Numbered from the stretch's first letter, positions 7,917 to 16,647 are shown. The stretch is DNA of 52,591 bases from Pseudoalteromonas sp. S2755 (GCF_005886535.1 NZ_PNDS01000105.1:1-52591); one strand, 5' to 3'. Made by a program: numbers and translations. Notes: generated by a model from the sequence alone, not told the origin.

Positions 7917-8807
7917 TTACACTGCCTCTACATTGAGTCTTTCTGCGAGTAGCTGGCGCTCAGTATTTAACCCTCTGTAGTCTCTAAGTCCAGCGAGAAG
8001 CGCCCTGATTAATACTGTATCAGGGTTTTTACTTTGTAGTTGAGCTTCCAATAGAGCGATTGTGTGGTCTACGATCTCGCGCTTTTGTGGTGTAAGTTTT
8101 AGCTTCTGAGACTTCTCCTGGAGCTGTAAAAAAGCTTGTTGGACTTTTTGTTCGTGGAGTTGTCGTTTTTTGGCTTCGATCTCTTTTTGAGATGGGAAAT
8201 CCTGCTCGGTTAACACCGGTAAAAGGGCTTGATTTGGTAGCGCTGTACAAATTGAGTCCATACACGACACTACCCAATTAACCAGCTTTTCAGTGTCGAA
8301 ATCAATACCTTCAATCACGGGAAGCGAAAGGTAGTTAGCTATAATGCCATCAAGCGTCATAGCAAGATCGGTTTTCCATGGACGAACTTGCTCGCCATAG
8401 TTTTCAAGTAAAAAACCTTCCTGTAGCGTAAGCCACGTTAAGCGAAATTCTTGATAGAACATGATCAAGTTATTTGAAAAGCTCAGTGATTCCTCCTGCA
8501 ATAAGAGTTGAAACATCGCTTGGTACTGCTGTAAATCTTCGTGCTGGAAGCGAATTTGTTGTTTTAGCTTAGCAATTGGTGTCAATTTATCACTTTCTAA
8601 TATCGCTCTTATTTTATCTAGCAGATCCGCTGTTTGACGCTCAAAAACGGCTAATAGTAGTTCGTCTTTTGACTTAAAGTGTAGGTAGATAGCACCTTTC
8701 GAAATGCCCACTTTATTGGCGATGGTTTGCATGCTAAAGGCACTATCGCCCTCAGCTAAAAGTAACTGCTCCGCGCATGCCAGTATTAATTTCCGCTTAT
8801 CAGACAT
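7917..8807 (-). CDS. TetR-family repressor with long C-terminal extension (296 aa)
   Basis: The N-terminal TetR DNA-binding domain (about residues 1-50) is clear: TIANKVGISKGAIYLHFKSKDELL is the helix-turn-helix with the usual Tyr-His-Phe end. The ligand-binding part spans about 50-195. The protein continues about 100 residues beyond the usual TetR length with a charged, helical segment (KEIEAKKRQLHEQKVQQAF and on to the end), perhaps an added dimerisation or coiled-coil region. It is divergent from an ABC exporter, with a 50-bp palindrome in the shared promoter. The natural reading is a drug- or lipid-responsive repressor of that exporter and of itself. Confidence 0.88.
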   Translation of the reverse strand: MSDKRKLILACAEQLLLAEGDSAFSMQTIANKVGISKGAIYLHFKSKDELLLAVFERQTADLLDKIRAILESDKLTPIAKLKQQIRFQHEDLQQYQAMFQLLLQEESLSFSNNLIMFYQEFRLTWLTLQEGFLLENYGEQVRPWKTDLAMTLDGIIANYLSLPVIEGIDFDTEKLVNWVVSCMDSICTALPNQALLPVLTEQDFPSQKEIEAKKRQLHEQKVQQAFLQLQEKSQKLKLTPQKREIVDHTIALLEAQLQSKNPDTVLIRALLAGLRDYRGLNTERQLLAERLNVEAV

Positions 8808-8831
8808 AACTCCTCCTGTTCACATTGCAGT

Positions 8832-8881
8832 ATACAGTCAATTTAAAAATGACCAATAGGTCAAATTTAAATTGACTATAT
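8832..8881. promoter_or_regulatory. Large imperfect palindrome, probable TetR operator
   Basis: A 23-bp left arm (8832-8854, containing CAGTCAATTTAAAAATGACC) pairs with a right arm (8859-8881, GGTCAAATTTAAATTGACTA) with three mismatches around a 4-base centre. A further half site GGTCAATT stands at 8891-8898. It lies between the start codons of the TetR gene and the ABC gene, exactly where a shared operator would be. Each arm itself contains the inner GGTCA/TGACC and outer AGTCAATT/AATTGACT elements, so it may bind two dimers. Confidence 0.8.
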
Positions 8882-8933
8882 TTAAAATGTGGTCAATTAT
8901 TATGTTGCCTACTCAACGGGGGACATCATAATT

Positions 8934-10664
8934 ATGAACAATACATCATCTTTAATACAGCTGGTCAGGCGCACGCGGCCAAGTCGACTATTACTATCAA
9001 CTCTGGTTTTATTTACGCTTATCTCTAGTGTTTTAGGTTTGTTGGTGCCTTTGCAAACGAAAAGATTGCTGGAAGAACTCGGAGAAAATGGTCATTTTTC
9101 AATTGAACAGATAGTCATATTAATTATGGTATTAGTGTTTTCCGCTGTGCTAACAGGGTTAATGACTTATATCATGGGTAAAATTGGCAATGAGCAAAAG
9201 CTTAAATTACGCGGAGACCTTTTTCAGCATCTTATTCGTTTGCCTGTTTCCTTCTTTGATAATACTAGGGCTGGGGAACCCGCCAATCGCATCGTAAAAG
9301 ACACTGAAATTATTGAAAATCTGGTGAGCGAGCAGTCTGTGTCTTTTATATCTGGTGTAGTTTCATTATTTGGTTCTTTTATTATTCTATGGTTTTTAGA
9401 CTGGCAAATGACACTTGTAATGCTTGGTGCAGTGACGGCTAGTTTTCTGATCATCTTACCGTTTTCCGTCAGGCTGACGGAGCTGTCTAAGTCATTACAA
9501 GATACTGAAGCCTCTATGCTTGGAAGGTTAACCGAGCTGTTTGCCAATATTCGCTTACTAAGAGCGCAAGGTGCTGAGAAAATAGAAGCTAAAAAGAATA
9601 ACAATGAATTGAAGTCACTCTATAAAACCGCAATGTCAGAACATACGCTTTTAGCGACCATGGGCGCATTGGTGAATTTAGTGATCATGGCTTCGATAGT
9701 GTTAGTACTAGGGTTTGGTGCATCAAGGGTTGCCAATAGTGCAATGACGCTAGGCGCTTTTGTTGCGTTTATTATGTTTTTACTGAACATAGTGTTGCCT
9801 ATGGGGCAGTTAAGCATGGTGGTAGCTGCGTTTAATAAAGCAAGAGGAGCGGCTGTCCGTATTAATGAAATCTTAGCAACAGCACCAGAAAATGAAAGTG
9901 GTCATACAGTTAGCCTGACTGATAAGTCAATTTATGTTCGCAATTTATCTTTTAGTTATGCTGATGATAAACCAGTATTTAATGGCTTGAGCTGTGAATT
10001 CTTAAGTGGAAAAACGACCGCGATTGTTGGGCCATCAGGAGTTGGTAAGTCTACACTCTTTGCTTTGTTGCAGGGCTTTTACCAGGCGCAGCGTGGTTAC
10101 ATTGAAATTGCTGGGCTTAATGTTGAAGAGCTAGACCGAGCCAATTTAAGAGCGCAAATTGGTTATGTTGCGCAAGAGAGCCCGCTGTTGTGCGGCACCT
10201 TATATGAAAACTTGGTCTACGGTACTGATGAGGCAATAGATGATGAACAATTACAGCATGCCATTGCCACGGCCGATTTAGCTGAGTTCATCGCGACACT
10301 ACCTGATGAGTTGAATACTCAAATTGGTGAGCGTGGCATTACTCTGTCTGGCGGACAAAGGCAACGGGTTGCATTGGCGCGAGCACTATTAAAAGACCCA
10401 GCATTGCTGCTGTTGGATGAAGCAACGGCAAGCCTTGATTCACAAAGTGAGGCCGCTATCCAAACTGCCCTGAAAAACGCAAAAAAAGGTCGTACTACAA
10501 TTATTGCCGCGCATCGACTCAGTACGGTTATGGATGCTGATACTATTATCGTCATTAACAAAGGTGAGATCGAATCACAGGGAGATCACCAGTATTTGAT
10601 GCAACACTCTTCGCTTTACCAAAGCTTAGTGAATAAGCAGTTCAGCCTTCAAGCAGCAAGCTAA
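8934..10664 (+). CDS. ABC exporter half-transporter, TMD-NBD (576 aa)
   Basis: Type IV (MsbA/LmrA-like) exporter: an N-terminal six-helix membrane domain (about residues 15-320) fused to a C-terminal ATPase. Walker A is GPSGVGKST at about 365-373, the signature LSGGQRQR and Walker B ALLLLDEATASLD follow, and the H-loop is AAHRLS. It would work as a homodimer in the inner membrane. ATG 8934 is preferred because GGGGGA lies upstream; the GTG at 8889 falls next to the operator palindrome. The divergent TetR gene suggests inducible export of a toxic or lipophilic compound. The substrate is not identifiable. Confidence 0.9.
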   Translation: MNNTSSLIQLVRRTRPSRLLLSTLVLFTLISSVLGLLVPLQTKRLLEELGENGHFSIEQIVILIMVLVFSAVLTGLMTYIMGKIGNEQKLKLRGDLFQHLIRLPVSFFDNTRAGEPANRIVKDTEIIENLVSEQSVSFISGVVSLFGSFIILWFLDWQMTLVMLGAVTASFLIILPFSVRLTELSKSLQDTEASMLGRLTELFANIRLLRAQGAEKIEAKKNNNELKSLYKTAMSEHTLLATMGALVNLVIMASIVLVLGFGASRVANSAMTLGAFVAFIMFLLNIVLPMGQLSMVVAAFNKARGAAVRINEILATAPENESGHTVSLTDKSIYVRNLSFSYADDKPVFNGLSCEFLSGKTTAIVGPSGVGKSTLFALLQGFYQAQRGYIEIAGLNVEELDRANLRAQIGYVAQESPLLCGTLYENLVYGTDEAIDDEQLQHAIATADLAEFIATLPDELNTQIGERGITLSGGQRQRVALARALLKDPALLLLDEATASLDSQSEAAIQTALKNAKKGRTTIIAAHRLSTVMDADTIIVINKGEIESQGDHQYLMQHSSLYQSLVNKQFSLQAAS

Positions 10665-10883
10665 TAACTTTGGTTGGGGCCGTCAGTTGGATTAGTGGAA
10701 AGTGAATGAGCAGCAACGTCATTAGTAAACGAAGTAATACTTTTTAATGTTTTTTTTAAATGGTATAGCACTAAAAGTTTAGATGTGATAAAAAGTAATC
10801 GTATTTAACTAAGTGCTATTTTGGTTATTGGTTAAAAAGGATTGGTTTTTAGGGAAGACAAATTCATTTTCGTAGGTTTGTTT

Positions 10884-11072
10884 ATGCCCCATCGAGCATC
10901 ACACACAAGTTCGCATACCTCTATCCCGCTGATTATAGCGCTAACAAGCGTGTTGTTATTACTGACTTTACTGAGCTTTCCAAGCAAGAGCGAACCACCT
11001 GTAGAAACCAAAGTATCAATACTGAAGAGCGGTGCGATAAAGCATGATGTTCGCGCAAAAAAATCAGAATGA
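10884..11072 (+). CDS. Small single-pass membrane protein (62 aa)
   Basis: A hypothetical small protein. After a short Ser/Thr/His-rich head (MPHRASHTSSHTSIPL) there is one strongly hydrophobic helix (LIIALTSVLLLLTLLSF, about residues 16-32), then a charged tail rich in Lys. A TAGG lies seven bases before the ATG. A TTG at 10842 would extend it by 14 residues. The gene stands alone between the ABC exporter and a GNAT gene. Its small size and lack of a known family leave real doubt that it is expressed. Confidence 0.4.
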   Translation: MPHRASHTSSHTSIPLIIALTSVLLLLTLLSFPSKSEPPVETKVSILKSGAIKHDVRAKKSE

Positions 11073-11345
11073 AAAATTCTTAGTTACCTAAAGGTATCTA
11101 ATACACATCATCACCTTACACTTTGTAACAGTTCAGGGTTACAATTTTTTATCTATATAAAACAAATGTTTAATCATTTAAACTAATGCCGTTGTAAAAT
11201 TTCCACACGTATTCAGCTTATCATCTTACCTCTATAATTTGCTTATTATTTCTAACTCGGTATAGTTTGGCGTTGGCCAGAATAGTAATAATATTGCTCA
11301 GTCTATGAGCTCGGGACAAATTGGCCTTATTTCTCAGAGGCAGGT

Positions 11346-11807
11346 ATGCAATTAATTCAGTTAAAGTCAGATGACCCACAAGTAGTCGCGGTGTTTTCTG
11401 AAATCGATAAGCTTATGAACAGCTTATATCCAATCGCCAGTGCACAGTCTTTATCAATAGAAGAAATTAACCAACCTAACGTGTATGCCGTTGGCTTACA
11501 AAATGAAGAGGGCATTGTAGCGTGTGGTGCGATTGTAAAGCAGTTTGATAAAACCTTATACGGTGAAATTAAACGCTTATACGTAAAACCTAGCTATCGA
11601 GGTAAAGGGCTTTCTAAACGTATTATGCAAATTTTGCTTCACTATGCAGGTGAAGCGCAGATCCCACTGATTCGGCTGGAAACCGGCTCTAAGCAAGTCA
11701 GTGCGATAAGTCTTTATGAGAGCTTGGGGTTTGAGCGATGTGAGTGCTTTGGGATGTACCGCGACAATCCGTTAAGTGTCTTTATGGCGTTATCACTGAA
11801 ATCTTAA
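11346..11807 (+). CDS. GNAT-family N-acetyltransferase (153 aa)
   Basis: Acetyl-CoA-dependent N-acetyltransferase of typical GNAT length. Motif A is visible as RLYVKPSYRGKGLSKRIMQI, with the R-G-x-G-L pyrophosphate-binding turn, and motif B as ISLYESLGFERC. AGAGGCAGG precedes the ATG. The last 15 bases overlap the convergent rof gene. The acceptor substrate is unknown. Confidence 0.85.
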   Translation: MQLIQLKSDDPQVVAVFSEIDKLMNSLYPIASAQSLSIEEINQPNVYAVGLQNEEGIVACGAIVKQFDKTLYGEIKRLYVKPSYRGKGLSKRIMQILLHYAGEAQIPLIRLETGSKQVSAISLYESLGFERCECFGMYRDNPLSVFMALSLKS

Positions 11808-12035
11808 TGTTGTAAAGTAAGGATTATCAGTATCGGCAGAGATATTTGCAATCTCTGCAAGCACCACAGTGACAGCTTGGCTTTCTTGTTCTAAAACTAA
11901 ACATTCCTGTTTGTCGGCTACCACCGTGTTTTCGCAGCTACCACGCACAACTTCACCATCTTTCATCTCGATAGTAACCGCTAGGCGTTTTAGACACGCT
12001 AGTTCAATATAATCATACTGTTGGCAACTGATCAT
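11793..12035 (-). CDS. Rof-like Rho-binding antiterminator (80 aa)
   Basis: Resembles E. coli Rof (YaeO), a small protein that binds Rho and inhibits Rho-dependent termination. The match is in length and in the N-terminal block: ISCQQYDYIELACLKRLAVT corresponds to the Rof stretch with C-x-x-Y-D-x-x-E-L-A-C, followed by LEMKDGE-like IEMKDGEVV, and a beta-rich C-terminal half as expected for its Sm-like fold. The chosen ATG at 12035 has AAGGA upstream; the open frame runs on upstream only through the terminator hairpin and is not used. It is separated from the peptidase gene by a strong terminator, so it must have its own promoter. Confidence 0.8.
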   Translation of the reverse strand: MISCQQYDYIELACLKRLAVTIEMKDGEVVRGSCENTVVADKQECLVLEQESQAVTVVLAEIANISADTDNPYFTTLRFQ

Positions 12036-12054
12036 AGATACGTCCTTATTGAGT

Positions 12055-12082
12055 AAAGCCACCTGCTTGTACAGGTGGCTTT
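12055..12082 (-). terminator. Rho-independent terminator after the prolyl oligopeptidase gene
   Basis: An 11-bp stem, AAAGCCACCTG (12055-12065) with CAGGTGGCTTT (12072-12082), surrounds the 6-base loop CTTGTA. The T run is on the plus-strand side and there is a shorter TTTA on the minus side, so it may act in both directions. It lies immediately downstream of the gene at 12100-14241 and upstream of rof. Confidence 0.75.
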
Positions 12083-12099
12083 TCAAACTTGGCTTATGC

Positions 12100-14241
12100 T
12101 TAAAGGGACTTAATTCCCATATTGTAAAGCGTAAAGCCATAAATATCGGCATACTGTTCAATCGTCTTGCTTATTGGTGTGCCTGCGCCGTGCCCGGCAT
12201 TGGTTTCGATACGAATAAGCGTCGGATTCGGACCTGTGTGTTTGCTTTGTAGCTCAGCTGCAAACTTGTAAGAGTGTGCAGGTACTACGCGGTCGTCATG
12301 GTCACCTGTTGTGATCATGGTTGCTGGATAATCTACGCCAGCCTTTACGTTATGTACAGGTGAATAACCTTTCAGGTATTCAAACATCTCTTTGTTGTCT
12401 TCCGCCGTACCGTAGTCGTAAGCCCATCCAGCCCCAGCAGTAAAGGTGTGGTAACGCAGCATATCAAGTACCCCAACCGCTGGCACTGCAACTTTGAATA
12501 GGTCTGGACGTTGCAACATTGTTGCACCTACTAACAAGCCACCGTTTGAACCGCCGTTAATTGCAAGCTTTTCACTTGAAGTATAATTTTCAGATACTAA
12601 ATATTCGCCTGCAGCAATAAAGTCGTCAAAGACGTTTTGCTTCTGCATTTGAGTTCCAGCTTTGTGCCATTTTTTACCGTATTCACCGCCGCCACGTAAG
12701 TTTGCTACCGCATAAACACCACCTAGCTCTAACCAAGCTGCACGTGTCGGGCTAAAATAAGGCTTAAGACTGACATTAAATCCACCGTAACCGTATAGTA
12801 GCGTTGGGTTATTACCATCTAACTTCAGCCCTTTTTTATGGGTGATGATCATCGGTACGCGGGTGCCATCTTTTGAAGTGTAAAAAACTTGCTTAGACAC
12901 GTAAGCATCTGAATCAAAGTCTACTTTATCTGAGCTATATAATTCGCTGGTGCCTGACTTTGCATTGAAAGCAAAAATCGATCTCGGTGTTTTGTAGTTG
13001 GTGAATGAGTAATAGAGTACTTCGTCTTCTTCTTCACCACTAAAGCCGCTCGCTGTACCTACCCCTGGAAGGGTGATATCACGGATCAGTTTACCTGTGA
13101 AATCATATTGTTTTACCAATGAAATTGCATCTTTAATGTAAGTTGCAAATAGGTAGCCAGAGCCAGTTGATACTGAAAGCACATTGTTGGTTTCCGGGAT
13201 CACATCTTGCCAGTTTTCTGGTTGTGGCTGCTTCGCATTGACTTTAACGATTCGACGATTAGGCGCATCTAAGTTCGTGCTTAGGAACAATGTGTCGCCT
13301 TCACTGTGGATCACGCTGGTATCAGAGTTGGTATGATCTAAAATTGTTACCCAGTCACTATTTGGTTTGCTTAAGTCACGAATAAATAGCTTATTACCAG
13401 ATGTTGATACCGCAGCAGAGATCACTAAGTACTTTTTATCGTCTGTTACGCCGCCATAAACATAACGGTGCTTTTGCGCATCAGTGGCACCAAAAATGAC
13501 CTTGTCTTGAGCCTGAGGCGTTCCAATCTTGTGGTAATACACTTTATGTTGGTCAGTTTTTGCTGAAAGCTCACTGCCTTTAGGTTTGTCATAGCTTGAG
13601 TAGTAAAAGCCTTCATTACCAAACCATGAGATACCACTAAACTTAACGTCGACTAACGTTTCACCAACCTGCTCTTTAGTTTCGGTGTTTAGTACAATCA
13701 CTTTACGCCAATCACTGCCACCTTCGGAAATTTGATAAGCGACTAATGAGGCGTCTTTACTAAAACTTAATCCTGCAAGCGATGTTGTGCCATCGTCACT
13801 CATGGTGTTTGGATCTAAAAATACCTCAGTCTCACCACCTTCTTTTTGGCGGTACAAAACACTTTGGTTTTGCAGCCCATCATTTTTGTAAAAATAGGTA
13901 TAGTTACCGTGCTTAAATGGTTGAGAAACACGCTCGTAATCAAGTAGTTCAGTAAGGCGTTTTTCGATATCTTTACGATACGGAATTTGCGATAAGTATG
14001 CCTGTGTTGCTTCGTTTTGCGCTTTTACCCACGCTGCGGTTTCTGCACTTTTATCATCTTCTAACCAACGGTATGGATCTGCCACTTGCGTACCAAAGTA
14101 GCTGTCTACAACGGTGCCAGTTTTAGTGATGGGATATTTTACGGACTGCGCTAATGTTGCATTATTAGATTGTTCATTTTCGGTATTAACACATCCGACA
14201 AGCGCAAGCGCTACGGCTCCAGCTAGTATCTTCTTTATCAT
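12100..14241 (-). CDS. Prolyl oligopeptidase, S9A family, lipoprotein (713 aa)
   Basis: Serine peptidase that cleaves short peptides after proline. The N-terminus [17 protein letters not shown] is a lipoprotein signal with Cys17, so the enzyme is probably tethered in the envelope. Residues from about 30 carry the S9A N-terminal signature (DPYRWLEDD), then a seven-bladed propeller, and the alpha/beta-hydrolase domain from about 420. Catalytic residues are Ser565 (GGSNGGLL), Asp649 (GDHDDRVVP) and His684 (NAGHGAGTP), with spacing matching the mammalian enzyme. Length is normal. It is monocistronic, ending in the terminator at 12055. It probably serves in using extracellular peptides. Confidence 0.93.
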   Translation of the reverse strand: MIKKILAGAVALALVGCVNTENEQSNNATLAQSVKYPITKTGTVVDSYFGTQVADPYRWLEDDKSAETAAWVKAQNEATQAYLSQIPYRKDIEKRLTELLDYERVSQPFKHGNYTYFYKNDGLQNQSVLYRQKEGGETEVFLDPNTMSDDGTTSLAGLSFSKDASLVAYQISEGGSDWRKVIVLNTETKEQVGETLVDVKFSGISWFGNEGFYYSSYDKPKGSELSAKTDQHKVYYHKIGTPQAQDKVIFGATDAQKHRYVYGGVTDDKKYLVISAAVSTSGNKLFIRDLSKPNSDWVTILDHTNSDTSVIHSEGDTLFLSTNLDAPNRRIVKVNAKQPQPENWQDVIPETNNVLSVSTGSGYLFATYIKDAISLVKQYDFTGKLIRDITLPGVGTASGFSGEEEDEVLYYSFTNYKTPRSIFAFNAKSGTSELYSSDKVDFDSDAYVSKQVFYTSKDGTRVPMIITHKKGLKLDGNNPTLLYGYGGFNVSLKPYFSPTRAAWLELGGVYAVANLRGGGEYGKKWHKAGTQMQKQNVFDDFIAAGEYLVSENYTSSEKLAINGGSNGGLLVGATMLQRPDLFKVAVPAVGVLDMLRYHTFTAGAGWAYDYGTAEDNKEMFEYLKGYSPVHNVKAGVDYPATMITTGDHDDRVVPAHSYKFAAELQSKHTGPNPTLIRIETNAGHGAGTPISKTIEQYADIYGFTLYNMGIKSL

Positions 14242-14473
14242 GGTGGGGCTTCCTATTGGTTCTTATTAGCTACGTTCTCGCCGCAATTTCTTGCACTTTA
14301 CTCAGTAATAAAACTTTTCTATACGGCATTTTTTGTTAAGTATTTACCAGTGTTGAATACTGATTACACTACTAGAATAGCGTTGGATTGTAGTTAAGCC
14401 TGTGTATTTGTCTATAAATTGTAGACAAATACACGAGTAAGAAGGTTAAATTGAAGTTGATTTGGCGTAATTA

Positions 14474-15004
14474 TTATTGCCTTTGCATAAAGATTGTGAC
14501 TTCAGCCATCACAATGCCGAACTTTTCGATATAAGAGCGGTTGATGAGAGTGGTTTGATCAAAAGACCACATCCAATCATCAAAGTGTACTTCATAGCTG
14601 GTATCATCAACGGGTAAATCCATTCTATACTGCCAATTCATTGCATTACCGAAAGTTTCACCCGATGCTGAATCGAGAATATCGTCGGCGCGGCCAGAAT
14701 ACTGATTGTCAGCTGCTTTTGTAATAGTCCAAATTCGTGTTTTCACGCCGTCACCGAGCAAATAGTTGAAGGTCTCATCTAAAACAAGCTCAGACTGGTT
14801 GTTGATTGAGCCTTTAATATCGACAGTAAATTGCTGGACTAAGTTACCATCTCTGTCTTGGACTATCCCCCATGCTTTTATGTCACCAACAAAAAACTCG
14901 TATGGATCGAACTGTGGGCTGAGCGTAGAGTATTTATTACCATCAATGCCGGAACTACAAGCAGATAATAAAAATAGGGTGAGTAACATCAAGATAGTAC
15001 GCAT
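14474..15004 (-). CDS. DUF3833 family lipoprotein (176 aa)
   Basis: Envelope lipoprotein with signal MRTILMLLTLFLLSAC (lipobox Cys16). The body matches my recollection of DUF3833: F-x-G-x-x-x-x-W-G-I-V-Q-D near residues 38-50 and a beta-strand pattern ending in DDWMW near residue 143. Biochemistry is unknown. In other gammaproteobacteria DUF3833 genes lie with a chalcone-isomerase-fold gene and cyclopropane-fatty-acid synthase genes under an ECF sigma/ChrR pair. Here only the isomerase-fold neighbour remains, 103 bases upstream on the same strand. Confidence 0.8.
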   Translation of the reverse strand: MRTILMLLTLFLLSACSSGIDGNKYSTLSPQFDPYEFFVGDIKAWGIVQDRDGNLVQQFTVDIKGSINNQSELVLDETFNYLLGDGVKTRIWTITKAADNQYSGRADDILDSASGETFGNAMNWQYRMDLPVDDTSYEVHFDDWMWSFDQTTLINRSYIEKFGIVMAEVTIFMQRQ

Positions 15005-15107
15005 TGTTTCTCCTTAGATTTGAAAAGTGTTCGAGTGCTGTTGCTGCCGGTATGTCTCGCTGAACAAAATAGCGAACTTAAAATTGAGAAAAAGAGCCAT
15101 TTAGTGG

Positions 15108-15632
15108 TCATCGTTTTAAGCCCAAAAGCTCGGATCGCATTGTCGGCTCGGAGGTTTTCTCACTAAGCCAAATGTCGAAAAAGCGAGTAGTAAATTCCGA
15201 GTCTTTCACTTCACCAATGAGCTTGTCACCCTCATAAAACTGGGTATAACCCTCAGGTGTTCTTAAACCATATAGCACGGTACCTTCAGAAACGTCAGGA
15301 AATATTTTCACCATTTTTGTTAGCCATTGCTCACCTTGGCTTGAATTACTGAACCCTTGCTTTTGCATCTCTTTTAACGAGCGTTTTGCTATCTCTTTGC
15401 CATCAAGCGCGCGTAAATAATGTAACGCCAATACAAAAGGCTGTTCTTTAGAGTACACCCCTTGCGGAGCATAAAGGCTGGCGTCGTAAACATCCCAAAA
15501 TAGATAGGTCATTCGACTTGTTTTACCGACCTGTTGAGGGTTTTCTATAAATTGATTTACAACTTCACTGGTACTTGCGAAACCCTGAGTGCTGAAAAAC
15601 AACACCAAAAAGGCAAAGATGGTCCTTTGCAT
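15108..15632 (-). CDS. Periplasmic chalcone-isomerase-fold protein (174 aa)
   Basis: Secreted protein of the bacterial chalcone isomerase-like family. The N-terminal MQRTIFAFLVLFFSTQGFAS is a Sec signal peptide. The family features are R-M-T-Y-L-F-W-D-V-Y-D-A-S-L-Y at about 40-54 and LHYLRALDGKEIAKRS at about 78-93. These bacterial members are thought to bind fatty-acid-like ligands rather than isomerise chalcones. GAGGAGG lies just before the ATG, a very strong ribosome-binding site. It probably precedes DUF3833 in one transcript. Confidence 0.82.
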   Translation of the reverse strand: MQRTIFAFLVLFFSTQGFASTSEVVNQFIENPQQVGKTSRMTYLFWDVYDASLYAPQGVYSKEQPFVLALHYLRALDGKEIAKRSLKEMQKQGFSNSSQGEQWLTKMVKIFPDVSEGTVLYGLRTPEGYTQFYEGDKLIGEVKDSEFTTRFFDIWLSEKTSEPTMRSELLGLKR

Positions 15633-15775
15633 ATTAACCTCCTCCTCTATAAAAAACTGTTAACCTTATATACGAACGATCTTGAGTGGTTGTTCACTTT
15701 ACTGCTGCCTGAAAGGTGCTGTCATCCCCCTTTACAATTTGCTAAGCTGGCTAAAACCTTCAATCAGGAGCCATT

Positions 15776-16252
15776 ATGAGTCTTTCAATTCGCCCTGCAG
15801 AAGTGGCTGATGCCGCGACGATACTGCACTTTATCAATGAACTTGCAATTTATGAGAAAGAGCCGGATGCCGTGCTCAATACCGTAGAAGAAATAGAGCA
15901 AAAACTGTTCGGTAAAGAAGCCAGAGCACACAGCGTTATTTGTGAATTAGATGGTGAAGCAATCGGATTCGCAGTGTATTTCTTTAATTATTCTACTTGG
16001 CTTGGCAAGCATGGACTTTATCTTGAAGACTTATATGTGTCACAAGACAAACGCGGTGTTGGCGCAGGTAAAGGGATCATGAAGTACCTAGCAAGACTTG
16101 CACTACAAAAGGACTGCGGTCGCTTTGAGTGGGTGGTACTTGACTGGAACAAACCATCAATCGATTTTTATGAAAGCATCGGTGCTAAAGCACAAAATGA
16201 ATGGATTATTTATCGCCTAACAGGGCAAGAGCTCATCGATTTTGCTGAGTAA
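15776..16252 (+). CDS. GNAT acetyltransferase, SSAT/thialysine type (158 aa)
   Basis: Resembles the spermidine/spermine N1-acetyltransferase-2 branch that acetylates thialysine or polyamines. Evidence is the N-terminal block INELAIYEKEPDAV (about 22-35), the diagnostic GFAVYFFNYSTWLGKHGLYLEDLYV split over residues 63-88, the acetyl-CoA loop DKRGVGAGKGI, and the end of the fold WNKPSIDFYESIGA. CAGGAG precedes the ATG by 5 bases. The real amine substrate is uncertain. Confidence 0.87.
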   Translation: MSLSIRPAEVADAATILHFINELAIYEKEPDAVLNTVEEIEQKLFGKEARAHSVICELDGEAIGFAVYFFNYSTWLGKHGLYLEDLYVSQDKRGVGAGKGIMKYLARLALQKDCGRFEWVVLDWNKPSIDFYESIGAKAQNEWIIYRLTGQELIDFAE

Positions 16253-16414
16253 GTATAGGGAAGTTTATTGGTTTGTTGGCTATACATTATTTGAAGAGAA
16301 ACCCCGATCTTTAACAATTGAGCCGAGTAAACATACGTAGAATTTGTACCCAATATTTTTGGTGAACATTGTAATGGTGATTTTTGCTAATAGAAACAGT
16401 GATATATCTTTAGA

Positions 16415-16443
16415 GTGTTCCCCGTATGCACGGGGCTAAACCT
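16415..16443 (+). CRISPR. Solitary type I-E-like CRISPR repeat (no array)
   Basis: A single 29-base unit with the exact layout of I-E repeats: GTGTT, the palindrome CCCCG-TATGCA-CGGGG, then CTAAACCT. E. coli I-E repeats have GAGTT or GTGTT, CCCCGC...GCGGGG and ATAAACCG in the same places. The bases before it, ATCTTTAGA, match the leader-repeat junction of an E. coli array as I remember it. No second repeat is found 61 bases on in either direction, and no cas gene is in the window. It could be an emptied array, or chance. Confidence 0.5.
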
Positions 16444-16450
16444 GAGTTAT

Positions 16451-16633
16451 TCACGTCTGAATCATGTGCTGTAATTCGTCCATGAAGCAGCATCCCTCAC
16501 GCATCCATGCGCTCACCTCAGCAGGCTGCAAGGCAGCGGTGACTCCAGATTTCCATTCGGGCCAGTGGAGTTGTTCAGCAATATTCCAGATATTTTTGCC
16601 CTTGCCTGTACTCTCGGAGTTAAGCTGCCTCGA
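16451..16633 (-). other. Open frame remnant without a start (about 60 codons)
   Basis: Read on the minus strand from just after a TGA at 16634-16636, this frame stays open for 60 codons and ends in TGA at 16451-16453. It contains a protein-like stretch (NIWNIAEQLHWPEWKSGV and onward to MREGCCFMDELQHMIQT) but has no ATG or GTG near its beginning. I do not recognise it. It could be the tail of a decayed gene, or part of a repeat element that happens to be open. It ends eight bases from the CRISPR-like repeat. Confidence 0.25.
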
Positions 16634-16647
16634 TCACTGTCTGCTGG

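Larger units (their letters stand above)
16253..16647. other. Non-coding gap with a lone CRISPR-like repeat and an open-frame remnant
   Basis: This 395-base gap has no complete gene. The left part (16253-16414) is AT-rich and ends in TTTAGA. It leads directly into a single type I-E-like repeat. The right part contains an open minus-strand frame without a start codon. Part of it (16498-16545) also resembles the repeat at the extreme left end of the window (CGCATGGATGCG and GCGGTGAC elements in the opposite orientation). Confidence 0.5.

Noticed and set aside
11808..12161. The 122-codon version of the rof frame starting at 12161
   Set aside because: The extra part runs through the terminator hairpin and the end of the peptidase gene; the 80-codon form has the ribosome-binding site and the family's length.
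16354..16510. A true CRISPR array around the single repeat
   Set aside because: No second repeat unit is found at the expected 61-base period on either side.
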